64,000 nt of DNA from contig NZ_JAJITC010000005.1 of the NCBI RefSeq assembly GCF_020881035.1, forward strand, positions 124,001-188,000, in the 5' to 3' direction. This stretch comes from Paraburkholderia translucens. GTDB taxonomy: Bacteria; Pseudomonadota; Gammaproteobacteria; Burkholderiales; Burkholderiaceae. The position numbers and the translations under genes were made by a program. Shown one piece after another: positions 37,871 through 47,216 of this stretch (position 1 is its first letter; every line of letters begins with the position of its first letter). Below the pieces are notes generated by a model that saw nothing but the letters and a program-made list of their open reading frames with translations, ran no database searches and was not told the origin of the DNA.

Positions 37871-38280
37871 CTGGTTTTCTCCTGTTCGGTTTGCCCTTGC
37901 CGGGCGAGCCATTATTGAAGAGTGCGCAAGACCTCGTCGGCGCTATCGGCAGCCAAAGAAGTGAAACAAGCATAGTCTCAAGCGGCCCATAACGCGTAGA
38001 AAGAATTCGACTGGGGTACCGGTAGCTCGCTCGGGAAGCCGATTTGCATCCAATACCTGCCGGAGAACTCACGAAGGCATTTCGGCATTTGCTAATGTGC
38101 CAAATAAATGCCTCTCTATTTCTGCACGCGCCTGCCGGCTTCGAGGGCATTTGCACTCGACCCCGAACCGGTGTTACGTGGCGTGCATGACGGGCCAGGT
38201 GCCACCAGAATCGGCCGGACCTCACCCGACGAGTGCCGTCGAAAACTCGCTGACAGTTCCATCGACTGTCTCCACATCCG
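37871..38280. other. Intergenic interval without detectable gene
   Basis: About 410 bp between the CHRD gene promoter side and the end of the haemagglutinin-like gene. No coding frame with motifs, no repeat and no strong hairpin was recognised. Confidence 0.5.
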
Positions 38281-40713
38281 TCATTGCGCCAGTTGCCAGC
38301 GCAGCACCGGATGTGTCGCGCCGGCAGGCATCGCCCACACCCCCGTCGGACCGAAGTCATACGACACGAACGATGCTGGCGTGCTCATCTGCGCGGTGGT
38401 CAGCCCGTTCGCTGCGGGAATCGGCGTGCCGTACCTGACACCGATCGTGGCGGCCGTGGTGTCGCTATCCCAGTACACGTCGTTCGCGATCGTGCCTGTA
38501 TTGGTCCGCGCAATACCGATCGGTTCGTAGAACGGCTGTGTCACGAGGCCCGTTGCGAACGACTGGGTGATCGTTCCTTCATTGGTGACAACGAGTGCCG
38601 CGCCGCCGCATGGCGTATCGGCAGCGCCTCGGCAATAGCCCTGCAGCAGGGTCGAGCCGGTGGCGTACGACTGCTTGATCGTGCCACTGTTGTCGCCGGC
38701 AAGCCCGCCGCCGCCCTGGTTGATATAGCTGCGCGATACAACCGGACCCGTGGCGAACGACTGGTCGATCAGGCCGCTATTCGCGCCCGTCAGACCGCCG
38801 AGCACATTACCCGCGGTCACGGCGGCGCTGCTCGAAGACCGCAGGATCGAGCCGGCGTTAGCGCCCACGAGCCCGCCGGCTACCGAAGAGTCGAGCGAAA
38901 GATATGCATAAGGCCCGCCGCTGACGACCGTGCCGGAAGTGTTCACCCGCAGGACCGTGCCGTTGTTCACGCCGGCGAGCAAGCCCATGTCGATGCCAGC
39001 CATTTCGTTGGTCGGCACGCTCGCGGTGCCCGAAATGTCGAGGTTGCGCGCCACGCCCTGGGCACCGATCATGCCGAACAGGCCCATCACTCGTGCGTAC
39101 TGGGAAGCCACCAACGGCGCGAGCGTGAGCGAGCTGATCGTCTTGCCTTGTCCGTCGAACTGACCGGTGAACGGCGAGTCGACGTTACCGATTGGAACGA
39201 AATCGGTGTTGCTCGTCGCGCTCGCATCGATGTTCGTGCCGAGCGCGTAGTTGCCGGTGAGATCGTTGGCGACGTTCGCCAGATCGGCTAGGGAGTTCAC
39301 GAGCTTATATGCGGTGATTTGGGTAACCAGGCCGCTGAATGGAAGGGGCACCCACGCCGTGTTGCCCAGCTGGGTACCGGCAGCGTAGGTACCGTTCATG
39401 TCGTAAAAAGCGCTGACTGCGCCCGTGCTCTTCGACCAGTCAAGCACGCCGTGATTGGCGACGCTGCCACCGTTGTCGCTGCCGGTTGCGTCGGCGCGCA
39501 AGCTCAGATTGCCCGCACCATGGTTCGCAATCGTCGCGCCGCTCGCGACCGACACATCGTGGTACGCGGCGAGCGTCAGCGAAGCAGAACCCCGCCAGCG
39601 CAGGTTCGATGCGACAACGAGATCGCCGGTCGCACCCATCGCGCCTGTCGTGGCGACATCGACAGAAGTGCCCGAATTCAGGCTGCGGCGCAGTGCGCGT
39701 GCAGCGGAACCGTCGACCGTGAAAGCTGGCGTGGAGAGATTCCACTCGCCCGCATGGACGGCTGCTTTCGCGCCGAACGCCAGTTGCGCTGCATCGGTAT
39801 CGACCGTCCCGCCGGTGCCGTCCGCGTTGCTGGCCGTGACGATGCCCCGTTGCTCGACCCGGCCGCCATCGGCGACGAGCCACACATGTCCGTCGCGGTT
39901 CACCGTGCCCGTCGCGCGAATGCGCGCGCCGCCGCCGGCGAGCGCATACACGTTGCCATCGGCGGCCTGCAGGCTGATCTGCGCGGCTGCGATGCGTCCC
40001 CGGTTGAGGACCGTGCCATCGCTACCCGTCTGCACGAAAACCTGTCTGCTGCCGGTCGAGTCCTGGAGCAGCACCTGCTCGCCTGCGGCCAGTTCGGCCG
40101 TGCCGTTAGGCGCCCGGACGGTGCCCGTGTTGACGACGGCGTTTCGCGCGATCAGGAACACATCGCCGCCGCTCGAACTGATTTTGCCCAGGTTGATCAC
40201 GCTCGCATTTGACCCGCCCGATAGCGTTAGTGTGCCGCCGCCCATGAAAGCGCGGTTGCAGACATCGAGCGTCGCGGCGACGAACCGTCCGCCCGTCGTC
40301 ACAATGCCCGACGGGCCCACGACGATGCCCTGCGGATTGATCACATACAGGCTGCCCGTTGCGCTGAGCCGGCCGAGGATTGCCGAGGGCGAGCCGCCGG
40401 TGACCCGATTCAAGGTCGCACCCGATCCATTGTCGAACGTCACGGTGTTGTTCGGGCCGATCGAGAAGCTGTCCCAGTCGATCGCACCGCGCGCCGAGCC
40501 TGGTTGCATGACCGTCAGCGCATTGCCCTGACGCGTTATCGCGCCCATGCCGGCTGCGTATGTGCCGCCTCGAGGAAGGACGCCCGCGGCAAGCGCAGCA
40601 TCGGTAATGGACGTTCCGATAAGAGAGACGCCGAGGGCGAGCCAGATGCGTCCGCTTGACTGCCGCCATTGCGGTGGACGTCGCGCGGGTCGAGGTGATT
40701 CTGGATGTGACAT
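38281..40713 (-). CDS. Filamentous-haemagglutinin-type (TpsA) exoprotein with GLUG repeats
   Basis: The 810-aa secreted protein of the two-partner secretion type has a signal sequence about residues 20-43 (IWLALGVSLIGTSITDAALA). The TPS domain (about 44-165) includes GVLPRGGTYAAG, FDNGSGATLNRVTGG, VINPQGIVVGPSGIV and VAATLDV. The middle is beta-helix-like. Residues about 600-760 contain GLUG-type repeats (GGLVGANAGSILRS, GGLTGANSGLIDQS, GGLAGDNSGTIKQS), often seen in peptidases and adhesins. It is shorter than classical haemagglutinins (over 2000 aa). The start ATG 40713 has AAAGGGGAAAT upstream. No TpsB transporter gene is present, so export must use a partner encoded elsewhere. Confidence 0.88.
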   Translation of the reverse strand: MSHPESPRPARRPPQWRQSSGRIWLALGVSLIGTSITDAALAAGVLPRGGTYAAGMGAITRQGNALTVMQPGSARGAIDWDSFSIGPNNTVTFDNGSGATLNRVTGGSPSAILGRLSATGSLYVINPQGIVVGPSGIVTTGGRFVAATLDVCNRAFMGGGTLTLSGGSNASVINLGKISSSGGDVFLIARNAVVNTGTVRAPNGTAELAAGEQVLLQDSTGSRQVFVQTGSDGTVLNRGRIAAAQISLQAADGNVYALAGGGARIRATGTVNRDGHVWLVADGGRVEQRGIVTASNADGTGGTVDTDAAQLAFGAKAAVHAGEWNLSTPAFTVDGSAARALRRSLNSGTSVDVATTGAMGATGDLVVASNLRWRGSASLTLAAYHDVSVASGATIANHGAGNLSLRADATGSDNGGSVANHGVLDWSKSTGAVSAFYDMNGTYAAGTQLGNTAWVPLPFSGLVTQITAYKLVNSLADLANVANDLTGNYALGTNIDASATSNTDFVPIGNVDSPFTGQFDGQGKTISSLTLAPLVASQYARVMGLFGMIGAQGVARNLDISGTASVPTNEMAGIDMGLLAGVNNGTVLRVNTSGTVVSGGPYAYLSLDSSVAGGLVGANAGSILRSSSSAAVTAGNVLGGLTGANSGLIDQSFATGPVVSRSYINQGGGGLAGDNSGTIKQSYATGSTLLQGYCRGAADTPCGGAALVVTNEGTITQSFATGLVTQPFYEPIGIARTNTGTIANDVYWDSDTTAATIGVRYGTPIPAANGLTTAQMSTPASFVSYDFGPTGVWAMPAGATHPVLRWQLAQ

Positions 40714-41131
40714 GCATTTCCCCTTTCCGCTTGGAGCGCGGAACGGCCACCAACGAGCCGCGGGGCTGACCGGAGACGCGTTAGTCGCCGTGTCTCAAGC
40801 ATAGCCGTTGCAGTCGCGGACAGAGGCCCATATCTCAGTGTCCTGCGCCTGCGGTTCGCGCTTTTTTTGGGGGTCGCTCATCGTGTGGCTGCACTCGGCA
40901 CGCGCCCTCGAAATCTGAGCTAGCCGGCTGTTTGCTTCAAAGGCCGACGGTCGAGCCCTCGAATACGTCGCCAAGACGGTCCGTTTGCGGACACCTGGCA
41001 CGTAGACAGGCTCGCGACGAAAAGCCAGGCATTCGCTTATCTCGACGATGCGATAATCCGGCGCAGATCGAGTACTGCCTCGTGCCCAACAACCGTATCG
41101 CCGTAGTGCCTGTCAGTCGTCTGGAAGAAAA
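40714..41131. other. Divergent intergenic region
   Basis: About 418 bp between the TpsA-type gene and the divergent LysR gene. Both promoters should lie here. I did not find clear operator palindromes or coding frames. Confidence 0.45.
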
Positions 41132-42046
41132 ATGGACAAATTCGACGCAATGCGCGTGTTTATGCGCGTGGTGGAATCGGGAACGTTTACGAAAGCCTCC
41201 GAGACCCTCAACCTCCAGAAGGCGACCGTCACGCGGCTGGTTAAGATGCTGGAAGACGATCTGGCGACGAAACTGCTCAATCGCACGACCCGGCGCGTCA
41301 CCGTGACGCCCGACGGTTCGGCCTATTACGACCGGGCCGTGCGCCTGCTGGCCGACCTCGAGGAGCTGGAAAACTCCATGACCGGCGCCAAATCCAATCC
41401 AAAGGGCCGACTGCGCATCAATCTCCCGCGTCCGCTGGCCCATTCGGTGGTCGTGCCTGCCCTGCCCGATTTTCTCGCGAGATACCCGGATATCGACCTG
41501 GAGATCGGTGCCAGCGACACGCCCGTCGATCTGTTCGCGGACAACGTGGATTGCGCCATCCGCATCGGAACCGTAACCGATCAATCGCTGGTGGCGAGAC
41601 GGATTGCTCTCAGCCATTTCGAGCTTTGCGCGTCGCCGGATTACTGGAAGAAGCACGGCAAGCCGCAGCACCCGAGCGAGATCGATCTTCACCATACGGT
41701 GATCCACATGATCTCGGCGAGAACGGCCAGACCGTTCCCGATCACAGCCAGTCGCGGCGGCGAAACCGTCGCTATTCAGGGCAGGAAAGCCCTCCTCTGC
41801 AACGATGTGTCGACCTGCACCGACCTTGCCAGAACCGGACTGGGCATCATCAGTGGCGGAACCTTCATGACCGCACCGCTGATTGCCTCGGGCGAACTGG
41901 AGAGCTGCCTGGCGCTCTGGCAGCTTCCGCCAATGCCTGTATCGATCGTCTATCCGCCGAATCGGCATATCAGCAACAGGGTGCGTGTTTTCGCGGACTG
42001 GGTCATCGAGCTGTTTGCCCGGCATCCATCGCAGAAATCGTCGTAA
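41132..42046 (+). CDS. LysR-family transcriptional regulator
   Basis: The 304-aa protein has an N-terminal winged helix-turn-helix (about residues 3-62: MRVFMRVVESGTFTKASETL, then LQKATVTRLVKMLEDDL) and a periplasmic-binding-like effector domain. SLVARRIALSHFELCASPDYW marks the CrgA/AaeR-like subgroup common in Burkholderia. A possible target is the QorB-like reductase 508 bp downstream in the same orientation. The effector is unknown. Confidence 0.9.
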   Translation: MDKFDAMRVFMRVVESGTFTKASETLNLQKATVTRLVKMLEDDLATKLLNRTTRRVTVTPDGSAYYDRAVRLLADLEELENSMTGAKSNPKGRLRINLPRPLAHSVVVPALPDFLARYPDIDLEIGASDTPVDLFADNVDCAIRIGTVTDQSLVARRIALSHFELCASPDYWKKHGKPQHPSEIDLHHTVIHMISARTARPFPITASRGGETVAIQGRKALLCNDVSTCTDLARTGLGIISGGTFMTAPLIASGELESCLALWQLPPMPVSIVYPPNRHISNRVRVFADWVIELFARHPSQKSS

Positions 42047-42554
42047 TTCTGGTTCGATTGAGGGGGGTATTCGTCAACAATCTTTTGATAAAGCAGGAGT
42101 TTCTCAGACGGGTCGAGGTTTTTAGACTGCTTTCGACGACGGGACAACGCTCCGTTGTTCACCTCCCACCTGGTTTTATGCGGAAAGCAGATCATGAAAA
42201 CGACAGACACCATGCCGGATCTACAATCGGTGCGGCCGGCAAATTCGCAAATCCGTTTCTCCCTCGCGCTGATCCGGGGCACGCGGCCCGCTACTCGGCA
42301 TCATCGTATTTTGCTTCATGGACTTCGTCGTGTTGCCGCACAGCGCGTTCATCACACCTCCATCGGTATCGCCGATGCCCTTCCTGCCCGCCTTGCTCAT
42401 CCATATGTTCTGCCTCGGTCTGCCGATCGCACTGATCGTACGGAGCCGATGATTTCCGCCTGAATCGAGCAACGTCAAGCCTCCCATTTCATATCGAATA
42501 AGTAGCAATCGCGAATTTGTTCAACGTCACTTTCGAGCAAAGAGGAAATACAAA
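42047..42554. other. Interval with a decayed membrane-protein gene
   Basis: About 508 bp between the LysR and QorB-like genes. It contains the membrane-protein remnant at 42291-42452 and otherwise no recognisable frame. The AGAGGAAATACAAA ribosome-binding site of the next gene ends it. Confidence 0.5.
42291..42452 (+). pseudogene. C-terminal remnant of a small inner-membrane protein
   Basis: In one plus frame, 53 residues read LLGIIVFCFMDFVVLPHSAF, later FLPALLIHMFCLGLPIALIV, ending RSR-stop. It forms two hydrophobic helices with a VVLPxSA link, as in the C-terminus of a widespread proteobacterial membrane protein of unknown function. The frame is open to a natural stop but has no start or upstream domain, so I call it a remnant. 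Confidence 0.5.
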
Positions 42555-43409
42555 ATGATCGCCATTACTGGGGCCAATGGAAATCTTGGCCGACTGGTTA
42601 TCAAGGGTCTTCTGCAATCCATCCCCGCCAGCCAGACCGTCGCGGCAGTCCGGAGCCCTGAAAAGGCCGATGACTTGCGCACACTCGGCGTCCAGATACG
42701 CGAGGCGGATTACGATCGTCCCGAGACGCTGATCGAGGCATTCAAGGGCGTGGAGAAACTGTTGCTTATCTCGGCGGTGCAGCCAGGGGAAAGATTCCGG
42801 CAACATCGGGCCGTGATCGACGCTGCCAGGCAAACGGGCGTCAAGCTGATTGCCTATACGAGCCTGCTACGCGCCGGCACGTCCAATCTGATTCTTGCCG
42901 ACGAACACAACCGGACCGAAGCGTATTTGAAGACCGCTGGCGTGAACTTCGTGGTGTTACGCAATGGTTGGTACCTCGAGAACCACACCAGCGGACTCGC
43001 GGGAGCGCTGGCCAATTCGGCAATCACCGGCAGCGCGGGGCAAGGCCGATTTGCCTCTGCATCTCGCGCCGATTATGCAGATGCGGCCGTGACGGTCCTC
43101 ACTCAACCCGGTCATGCCAACCAGACTTATGAATTGGCGGGAGACGACGCCTATTCGCTGGCGGAACTGGCCGAGGAAGTATCGAAGCAGGTGGGCCGAA
43201 CGATCGTGTATAACCACCTGTCCGCCGCCGATTACGAGTCAGCGCTGCTGGGCTTCGGTCTGCCGAAGATGATAGCCGACGTCGTCGTCGATGCCGACCT
43301 GAAGGCATCGGCAGGCGAACTGAACAGCACCTCACGCGATCTTTCCAGACTTCTCGGGCGGAGCACGACGACGCTGGCCCAGGCGGTAACGGTGGCATTG
43401 AGGGGCTGA
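42555..43409 (+). CDS. QorB/YtfG-like NAD(P)-dependent quinone reductase (NmrA-type SDR)
   Basis: The 284-aa protein has the NmrA-type Rossmann motif GANGNLGR (residues 6-13), IAYTSLLRAGTS, and LRNGWYLENHTSGLAGAL, which matches the QorB family of NAD(P)H:quinone oxidoreductases closely. The C-terminal YELAGDDAYSLAELAEEVSKQ is also typical. QorB reduces quinones in the cytoplasm and is linked to redox homeostasis. The ATG has AGAGGAAATACAAA upstream. A LysR gene upstream may regulate it. Confidence 0.88.
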   Translation: MIAITGANGNLGRLVIKGLLQSIPASQTVAAVRSPEKADDLRTLGVQIREADYDRPETLIEAFKGVEKLLLISAVQPGERFRQHRAVIDAARQTGVKLIAYTSLLRAGTSNLILADEHNRTEAYLKTAGVNFVVLRNGWYLENHTSGLAGALANSAITGSAGQGRFASASRADYADAAVTVLTQPGHANQTYELAGDDAYSLAELAEEVSKQVGRTIVYNHLSAADYESALLGFGLPKMIADVVVDADLKASAGELNSTSRDLSRLLGRSTTTLAQAVTVALRG

Positions 43410-43661
43410 TCTGGTAGCGAAGCCCACGTGGAAAACGAAGTGCCCCGACATGCGAATTGATTCCACGAAGTTGGACACCGATCCTACTTTTCGGCTTCCG
43501 TTCAAAGGCGGGGTAATCTTCGCACCGGGAATTTGAAGTCGTTTGCGAAGAGCCTCGTGCTCGCAATGAGACTCGCGTCCGAGCCGAACAAACGCCGACT
43601 TCCAGGGACAGTGCGGAGCACGCGCCTGGTTGGATTTCGCCTTCGCCTGATCGGACAGATC

Positions 43662-43826
43662 TCAGCTCTTTCTGGAAGTTTTTGCCACAAATGGCGTGGG
43701 TATGTGCTGAACTTTCTCGCTTCCGCACTTCGGACAAGGCGGATGAGCGCTTGCATGTTCAGCAAGATGCTCGGCATGTTCGAACGTCTCACCGCACTTC
43801 TCGCACCTGTACTGGTAAGTCGGCAT
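43662..43826 (-). CDS. FmdB-family zinc-ribbon protein
   Basis: The 54-aa protein starts MPTYQYRCEKCGETFEHAEH and has a second CPKCGSEKV, giving the CxxC-x(n)-CxxC zinc ribbon of the FmdB/CxxC_CxxC_SSSS family. ATG 43826 has TGGAGGAATGAC, an ideal ribosome-binding site. Such proteins are predicted regulatory or accessory factors of unknown mechanism. Monocistronic. Confidence 0.9.
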   Translation of the reverse strand: MPTYQYRCEKCGETFEHAEHLAEHASAHPPCPKCGSEKVQHIPTPFVAKTSRKS

Positions 43827-44009
43827 GTCATTCCTCCAACGAGAATCCTGCACGTCGTGCTGGCCCGGTGCTCTCCACGACATCGGCAATAACCCATTCT
43901 AGTGCAGCACTTGTTGTAGCGGTGGTCTCATTGGCCGGATCACTGCGTCCGCTGGCGCCTCGATTCTTGCCGCGGACGAAACCGCTTGATGTAGATGCGT
44001 TGCGCGCTC

Positions 44010-44297
44010 TTACCCGTTCATCTGTTCCGCGATGATGAAGTCTGCGACTCTCATCGCGTCCATCGAATTGCCGTCCACGTCGTTCCACTCACGAATCGCG
44101 CGATTGACTTTGGTCAGTGCGGTGACAGCCAGCAGTACGGCGTCGGTCTCGCTGATCTTGCCTTCAATATCATCTACCAGGTGATCCGCAACACGTAGAG
44201 CCGCGTTTGTCAGGTTGACGTCGTCATTCAAGTCCGACAAGACCCCACGGACGATTGTGAGACACGCATCTTTGCGTGCAAGTGCGATATCTGTCAT
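44010..44297 (-). CDS. Small conserved-looking helical protein
   Basis: The 95-aa, soluble, probably all-helical protein starts MTDIALARKDACLTIVRGVL and is rich in Asp, Ala and Val, with DDIEGKISETDAVLLAVTAL and NRAIREWNDVDGN. The ribosome-binding site CCGGAGAAACTC lies directly upstream, so it is likely a real gene. I do not recognise the family. It is flanked by the FmdB gene (same strand) and a decayed MFS gene. Confidence 0.7.
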   Translation of the reverse strand: MTDIALARKDACLTIVRGVLSDLNDDVNLTNAALRVADHLVDDIEGKISETDAVLLAVTALTKVNRAIREWNDVDGNSMDAMRVADFIIAEQMNG

Positions 44298-44415
44298 GAG
44301 TTTCTCCGGAGCCGAGGTATCTGGTTAGCAAACTTTGGCGGTCGCGTAGAACAAAGGGAACGCTACTCCGCCCCAGCCGAGTTGGGAAGAGATACTGTGC
44401 CGTCCTCGGGGCCGC

Positions 44416-44820
44416 TTGCTCGAGCCATACGCAGCCGGTCGTTATGCGGCTCGCGTGATGCACATGCCCGCCGTCATCGGATATCTGGCTTCCGCGTTGT
44501 CTGCGCTGCTGCTGGTCAGCATTCCCCCGCTCGCCGGGCGTCTGTGCGGCGTCGGGCTCATCGGCATGATGATGGCGTTCGGTGCTGGCGCGGTCACCCT
44601 GCTCGTGCCCGGAGCGCTTCCTGCGCGGGTACGCGCCAGCGGCACGGCCGTTTCGCATGCGCTGAACGTCGCCGTGTTCGGCGCCACCGCTCAATTCATC
44701 GTGACAGGTTTGATCAAACGGACCGGCGATCCCCTGTCCGCAGCGTGGTATGTGGCGCCGGCGTGCGTGGTGAGCTTTTGTGCGGTGATGCTTTTCAAGG
44801 AGCGGCGCCTCGAAACCTGA
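44416..44820 (+). pseudogene. MFS transporter remnant with internal deletion
   Basis: The 134-aa frame corresponds to the C-terminal part of metabolite:H+ symporter-type MFS proteins: YAARVMHMPAVIGYLASALS, then LIGMMMAFGAGAVTLLVPGALPARVRASG and NVAVFGATAQFIVTGLIK. The join near GRLCGVGLIG suggests that one or more spans are missing between the two parts. Normal MFS proteins are about 430 aa with 12 spans; here about four remain. There is no start region, so it is non-functional. Confidence 0.75.
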
Positions 44821-44853
44821 ACCCGGCGCCGGACCCCGAATCGCACGATCCAG

Positions 44854-47016
44854 TTAATGCGGCACGAGCACGACCCCATGGTCCACGCTGATCGCATTGC
44901 TGCCGGGGTTCGCCACGATGGGTGGCAGGTTCGACACCTCCAACGCCGGCACAGTACTCGGCGTGCCGCCGCGGGGTGTCGTGCGAATCACCTGCGACGG
45001 CGGCAGCGGCGTGCCGTTCTTCAGGTGGCTCCACATCAGGTTGAGCGCCTGGAGGTTGTAGTAGTGGACCGGCACGAAGCGGGTGTTGAAGCCAGCCACA
45101 CCGAGAAACGCATCGAAATGCTGGCCGTTCGTCACCTCGTAAAGCGACAAATGGCTGTGCCCGCCCTCGCGCACGCTGTTCGCGGCAAGATACGCACGGG
45201 AAGCGTGATTGATCGGCACCAATGCATCGCTGCGTCCCTGGACGATGATCGCGGGCTTGCCATGCAGGATCGCATTGACACTGATCGCATCGACGCTCGC
45301 CAGTACGCGCGGGTCTTTGCCAGTCCACAATGCACGCGCGCATACCGCACCGGCGAAGCTCGCGTCGGCTGTCGCGAGCCGATGGTCCGCGCCTCCCGAA
45401 GGCGTAACGTTGTAGACGAGGCTGATGCCATTGGTTGGCGGCACGCCGTTGCCGAGGCCGAAGATGGTCGGCATCGGCGAGACCGCCGGCGCGAAGCCCG
45501 CTGCACCCGTCGCCGGGTTCGTCGTGCCGAAGCTGAAGCCGCACAGATTGTCGACCACGCTCGCCCTCGCGTACGCGTTCGCGTACGTGACCGCGACCGC
45601 CGGCACCGCTTGCGAATCCCACATCGGCGCATGAAGCAGGTCCGAATCCGCTTCATAGCCGGCCTGATGCAATTGTGCGAGGGCGTCGTTGGCCTGCGTT
45701 TGCGTGTCGCTGCCATGGACATATCCGGCGGCCGCCAGCGACGCGCAGCGCGCCTGGCGGATCGCACCGGTCGTCGCGACCGGCAGCGCGGTCAGATACG
45801 GCGCGCCGGCGGCCGCGTCCGCGAGCGCGGCGCACGGCTGGAGCAGATTCGCGAGCGTCATGTAGTCCGCCAGCGGTTTGCCGGCTGCGGCGATACGCTG
45901 CCCGCCCTCGAACACCTGCGCGTTGCCCGGCATCCGCACGTTGATCTGCGGCTCGCCGACCACCACCGCCGTGATCCACCCCTTCGTGTCCTGTTCGGCG
46001 GCCGCGAGCGACGCGCCGCCGCCGTTGCTCACGGATGCCGCGATGGTGGTGATGCTGCCGGGCTCATAGAGCACGCGATGATGCCACGCGTCGAGGCGCG
46101 GCGTGAACTGCTGGTTCAGCACCCAGTACGCAAACTGGATGGCCTCCAGGGTGTCCTTGCCCCAGTCCTGCTCCGGATTCTGTTGCGAATGCGCGTGCTT
46201 GAACGCATAGCGGTTCGGGAAATTCTGGTTGTACGTGCTCAGCATCGCTGCGGGCACGTTGGCGGTGAAGAGACTGGCTGGCCCGGCGGTGGCGGCGCTA
46301 GCAAGGCGGCCATCGATCAGCGTGACGAGGCCGCTCATCAGTTCGTGCGCGCCGTTGCCGCTGCCCTTGTCGGTATAGGCGACCGCGCAGCCGCGCTTGA
46401 GGCCCCATTCCCCGGCCGCCGAAATCGCGCCGTAGACACCGCGCGAGCCCGACGACGTCGCCGTGACGATGCACGGATTCGCCGGGTCGAAGCTTGCCGG
46501 CACCTGAACGAGCAGGCTGACGTTTTGCCGGCCACTGCCGTCGTCGGCATAGGCCAGATATTCGGTGCCGGCAATTTTTCCTTCGCCAAGGGTGTCGTTT
46601 CCGTTCAGATCGACGTTGGGCCCCCAGAAGCGGCCGTAGCCGCCGGCCGGGGTCATGTCGACGAGCGCGCGGTAATTCGACCAGATCGCAAGTCTGCGCA
46701 ATTCCGCTGCCGTTGGGCTCGAGGCGTTCACGACGGCAGGCGCCGCAGCGCTCGCGAGGCCGGTTTTTCCGAGGCCGGCTGTCAGCAGATCGTCGCTGAC
46801 GCCGTCGTAGGTGTTAGTTGAGAGACTGCCTGGTACGACGAACGATGGCAGCGCATTCAACTCGCCGTGGCCGTCGTTGTCGTTGTCGTGGTCCGTGGCA
46901 TGCGCGGCGCATGCAAGCGTCACGCATGCCGTTGCTATGGCCAATGCTGTCGCGCTACGAAGCTGTACCTTTCTGGTTCTGGTTCTGGTTCGTCTGGCGA
47001 TCGGGAAGCCTGTCAT
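44854..47016 (-). CDS. D-(-)-3-hydroxybutyrate oligomer hydrolase
   Basis: The 720-aa secreted hydrolase cleaves 3-hydroxybutyrate oligomers, the soluble products of polyhydroxybutyrate breakdown, to monomers. A signal peptide spans about residues 20-40 (ALAIATACVTLACAAHA). Family stretches include GKTGLASAAAP, FWGPNVDLNGNDTLGEGKIA, SGSRGVYGAISAAGEWGLKRG, and a likely nucleophile serine in SVSNGGGASLAAAEQ. Late histidines at HASRAYL and NGQHFDAF are candidates for the catalytic base. The length is normal for the family. ATG 47016 has AAGGAGACACAA upstream. Monocistronic; no depolymerase gene is adjacent. Confidence 0.93.
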   Translation of the reverse strand: MTGFPIARRTRTRTRKVQLRSATALAIATACVTLACAAHATDHDNDNDGHGELNALPSFVVPGSLSTNTYDGVSDDLLTAGLGKTGLASAAAPAVVNASSPTAAELRRLAIWSNYRALVDMTPAGGYGRFWGPNVDLNGNDTLGEGKIAGTEYLAYADDGSGRQNVSLLVQVPASFDPANPCIVTATSSGSRGVYGAISAAGEWGLKRGCAVAYTDKGSGNGAHELMSGLVTLIDGRLASAATAGPASLFTANVPAAMLSTYNQNFPNRYAFKHAHSQQNPEQDWGKDTLEAIQFAYWVLNQQFTPRLDAWHHRVLYEPGSITTIAASVSNGGGASLAAAEQDTKGWITAVVVGEPQINVRMPGNAQVFEGGQRIAAAGKPLADYMTLANLLQPCAALADAAAGAPYLTALPVATTGAIRQARCASLAAAGYVHGSDTQTQANDALAQLHQAGYEADSDLLHAPMWDSQAVPAVAVTYANAYARASVVDNLCGFSFGTTNPATGAAGFAPAVSPMPTIFGLGNGVPPTNGISLVYNVTPSGGADHRLATADASFAGAVCARALWTGKDPRVLASVDAISVNAILHGKPAIIVQGRSDALVPINHASRAYLAANSVREGGHSHLSLYEVTNGQHFDAFLGVAGFNTRFVPVHYYNLQALNLMWSHLKNGTPLPPSQVIRTTPRGGTPSTVPALEVSNLPPIVANPGSNAISVDHGVVLVPH

Positions 47017-47216
47017 TTGTGTCTCCTTCTTTGTTGTTCAAATAAGAGATGCACATCGCACTTTGAGTATCGCTGTGCCGCGATGGATCACAGCATCGTG
47101 GACATTAAAACAATAGGAGTCGAGATTCCAGCAGAGAACACCCGTAGATAACGGCTCTATTGCGGCACGATGACGATCAGGCGTGCGCGCGGCGAAACGT
47201 GAAGTGCCGCCGCCTG

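Noticed and set aside
44857..46821. 654-codon open frame antisense to the 3HB-oligomer hydrolase
   Set aside because: Arginine/alanine-rich with no motifs; the opposite strand has a signal peptide, ribosome-binding site and clear family match. GC-rich shadow.
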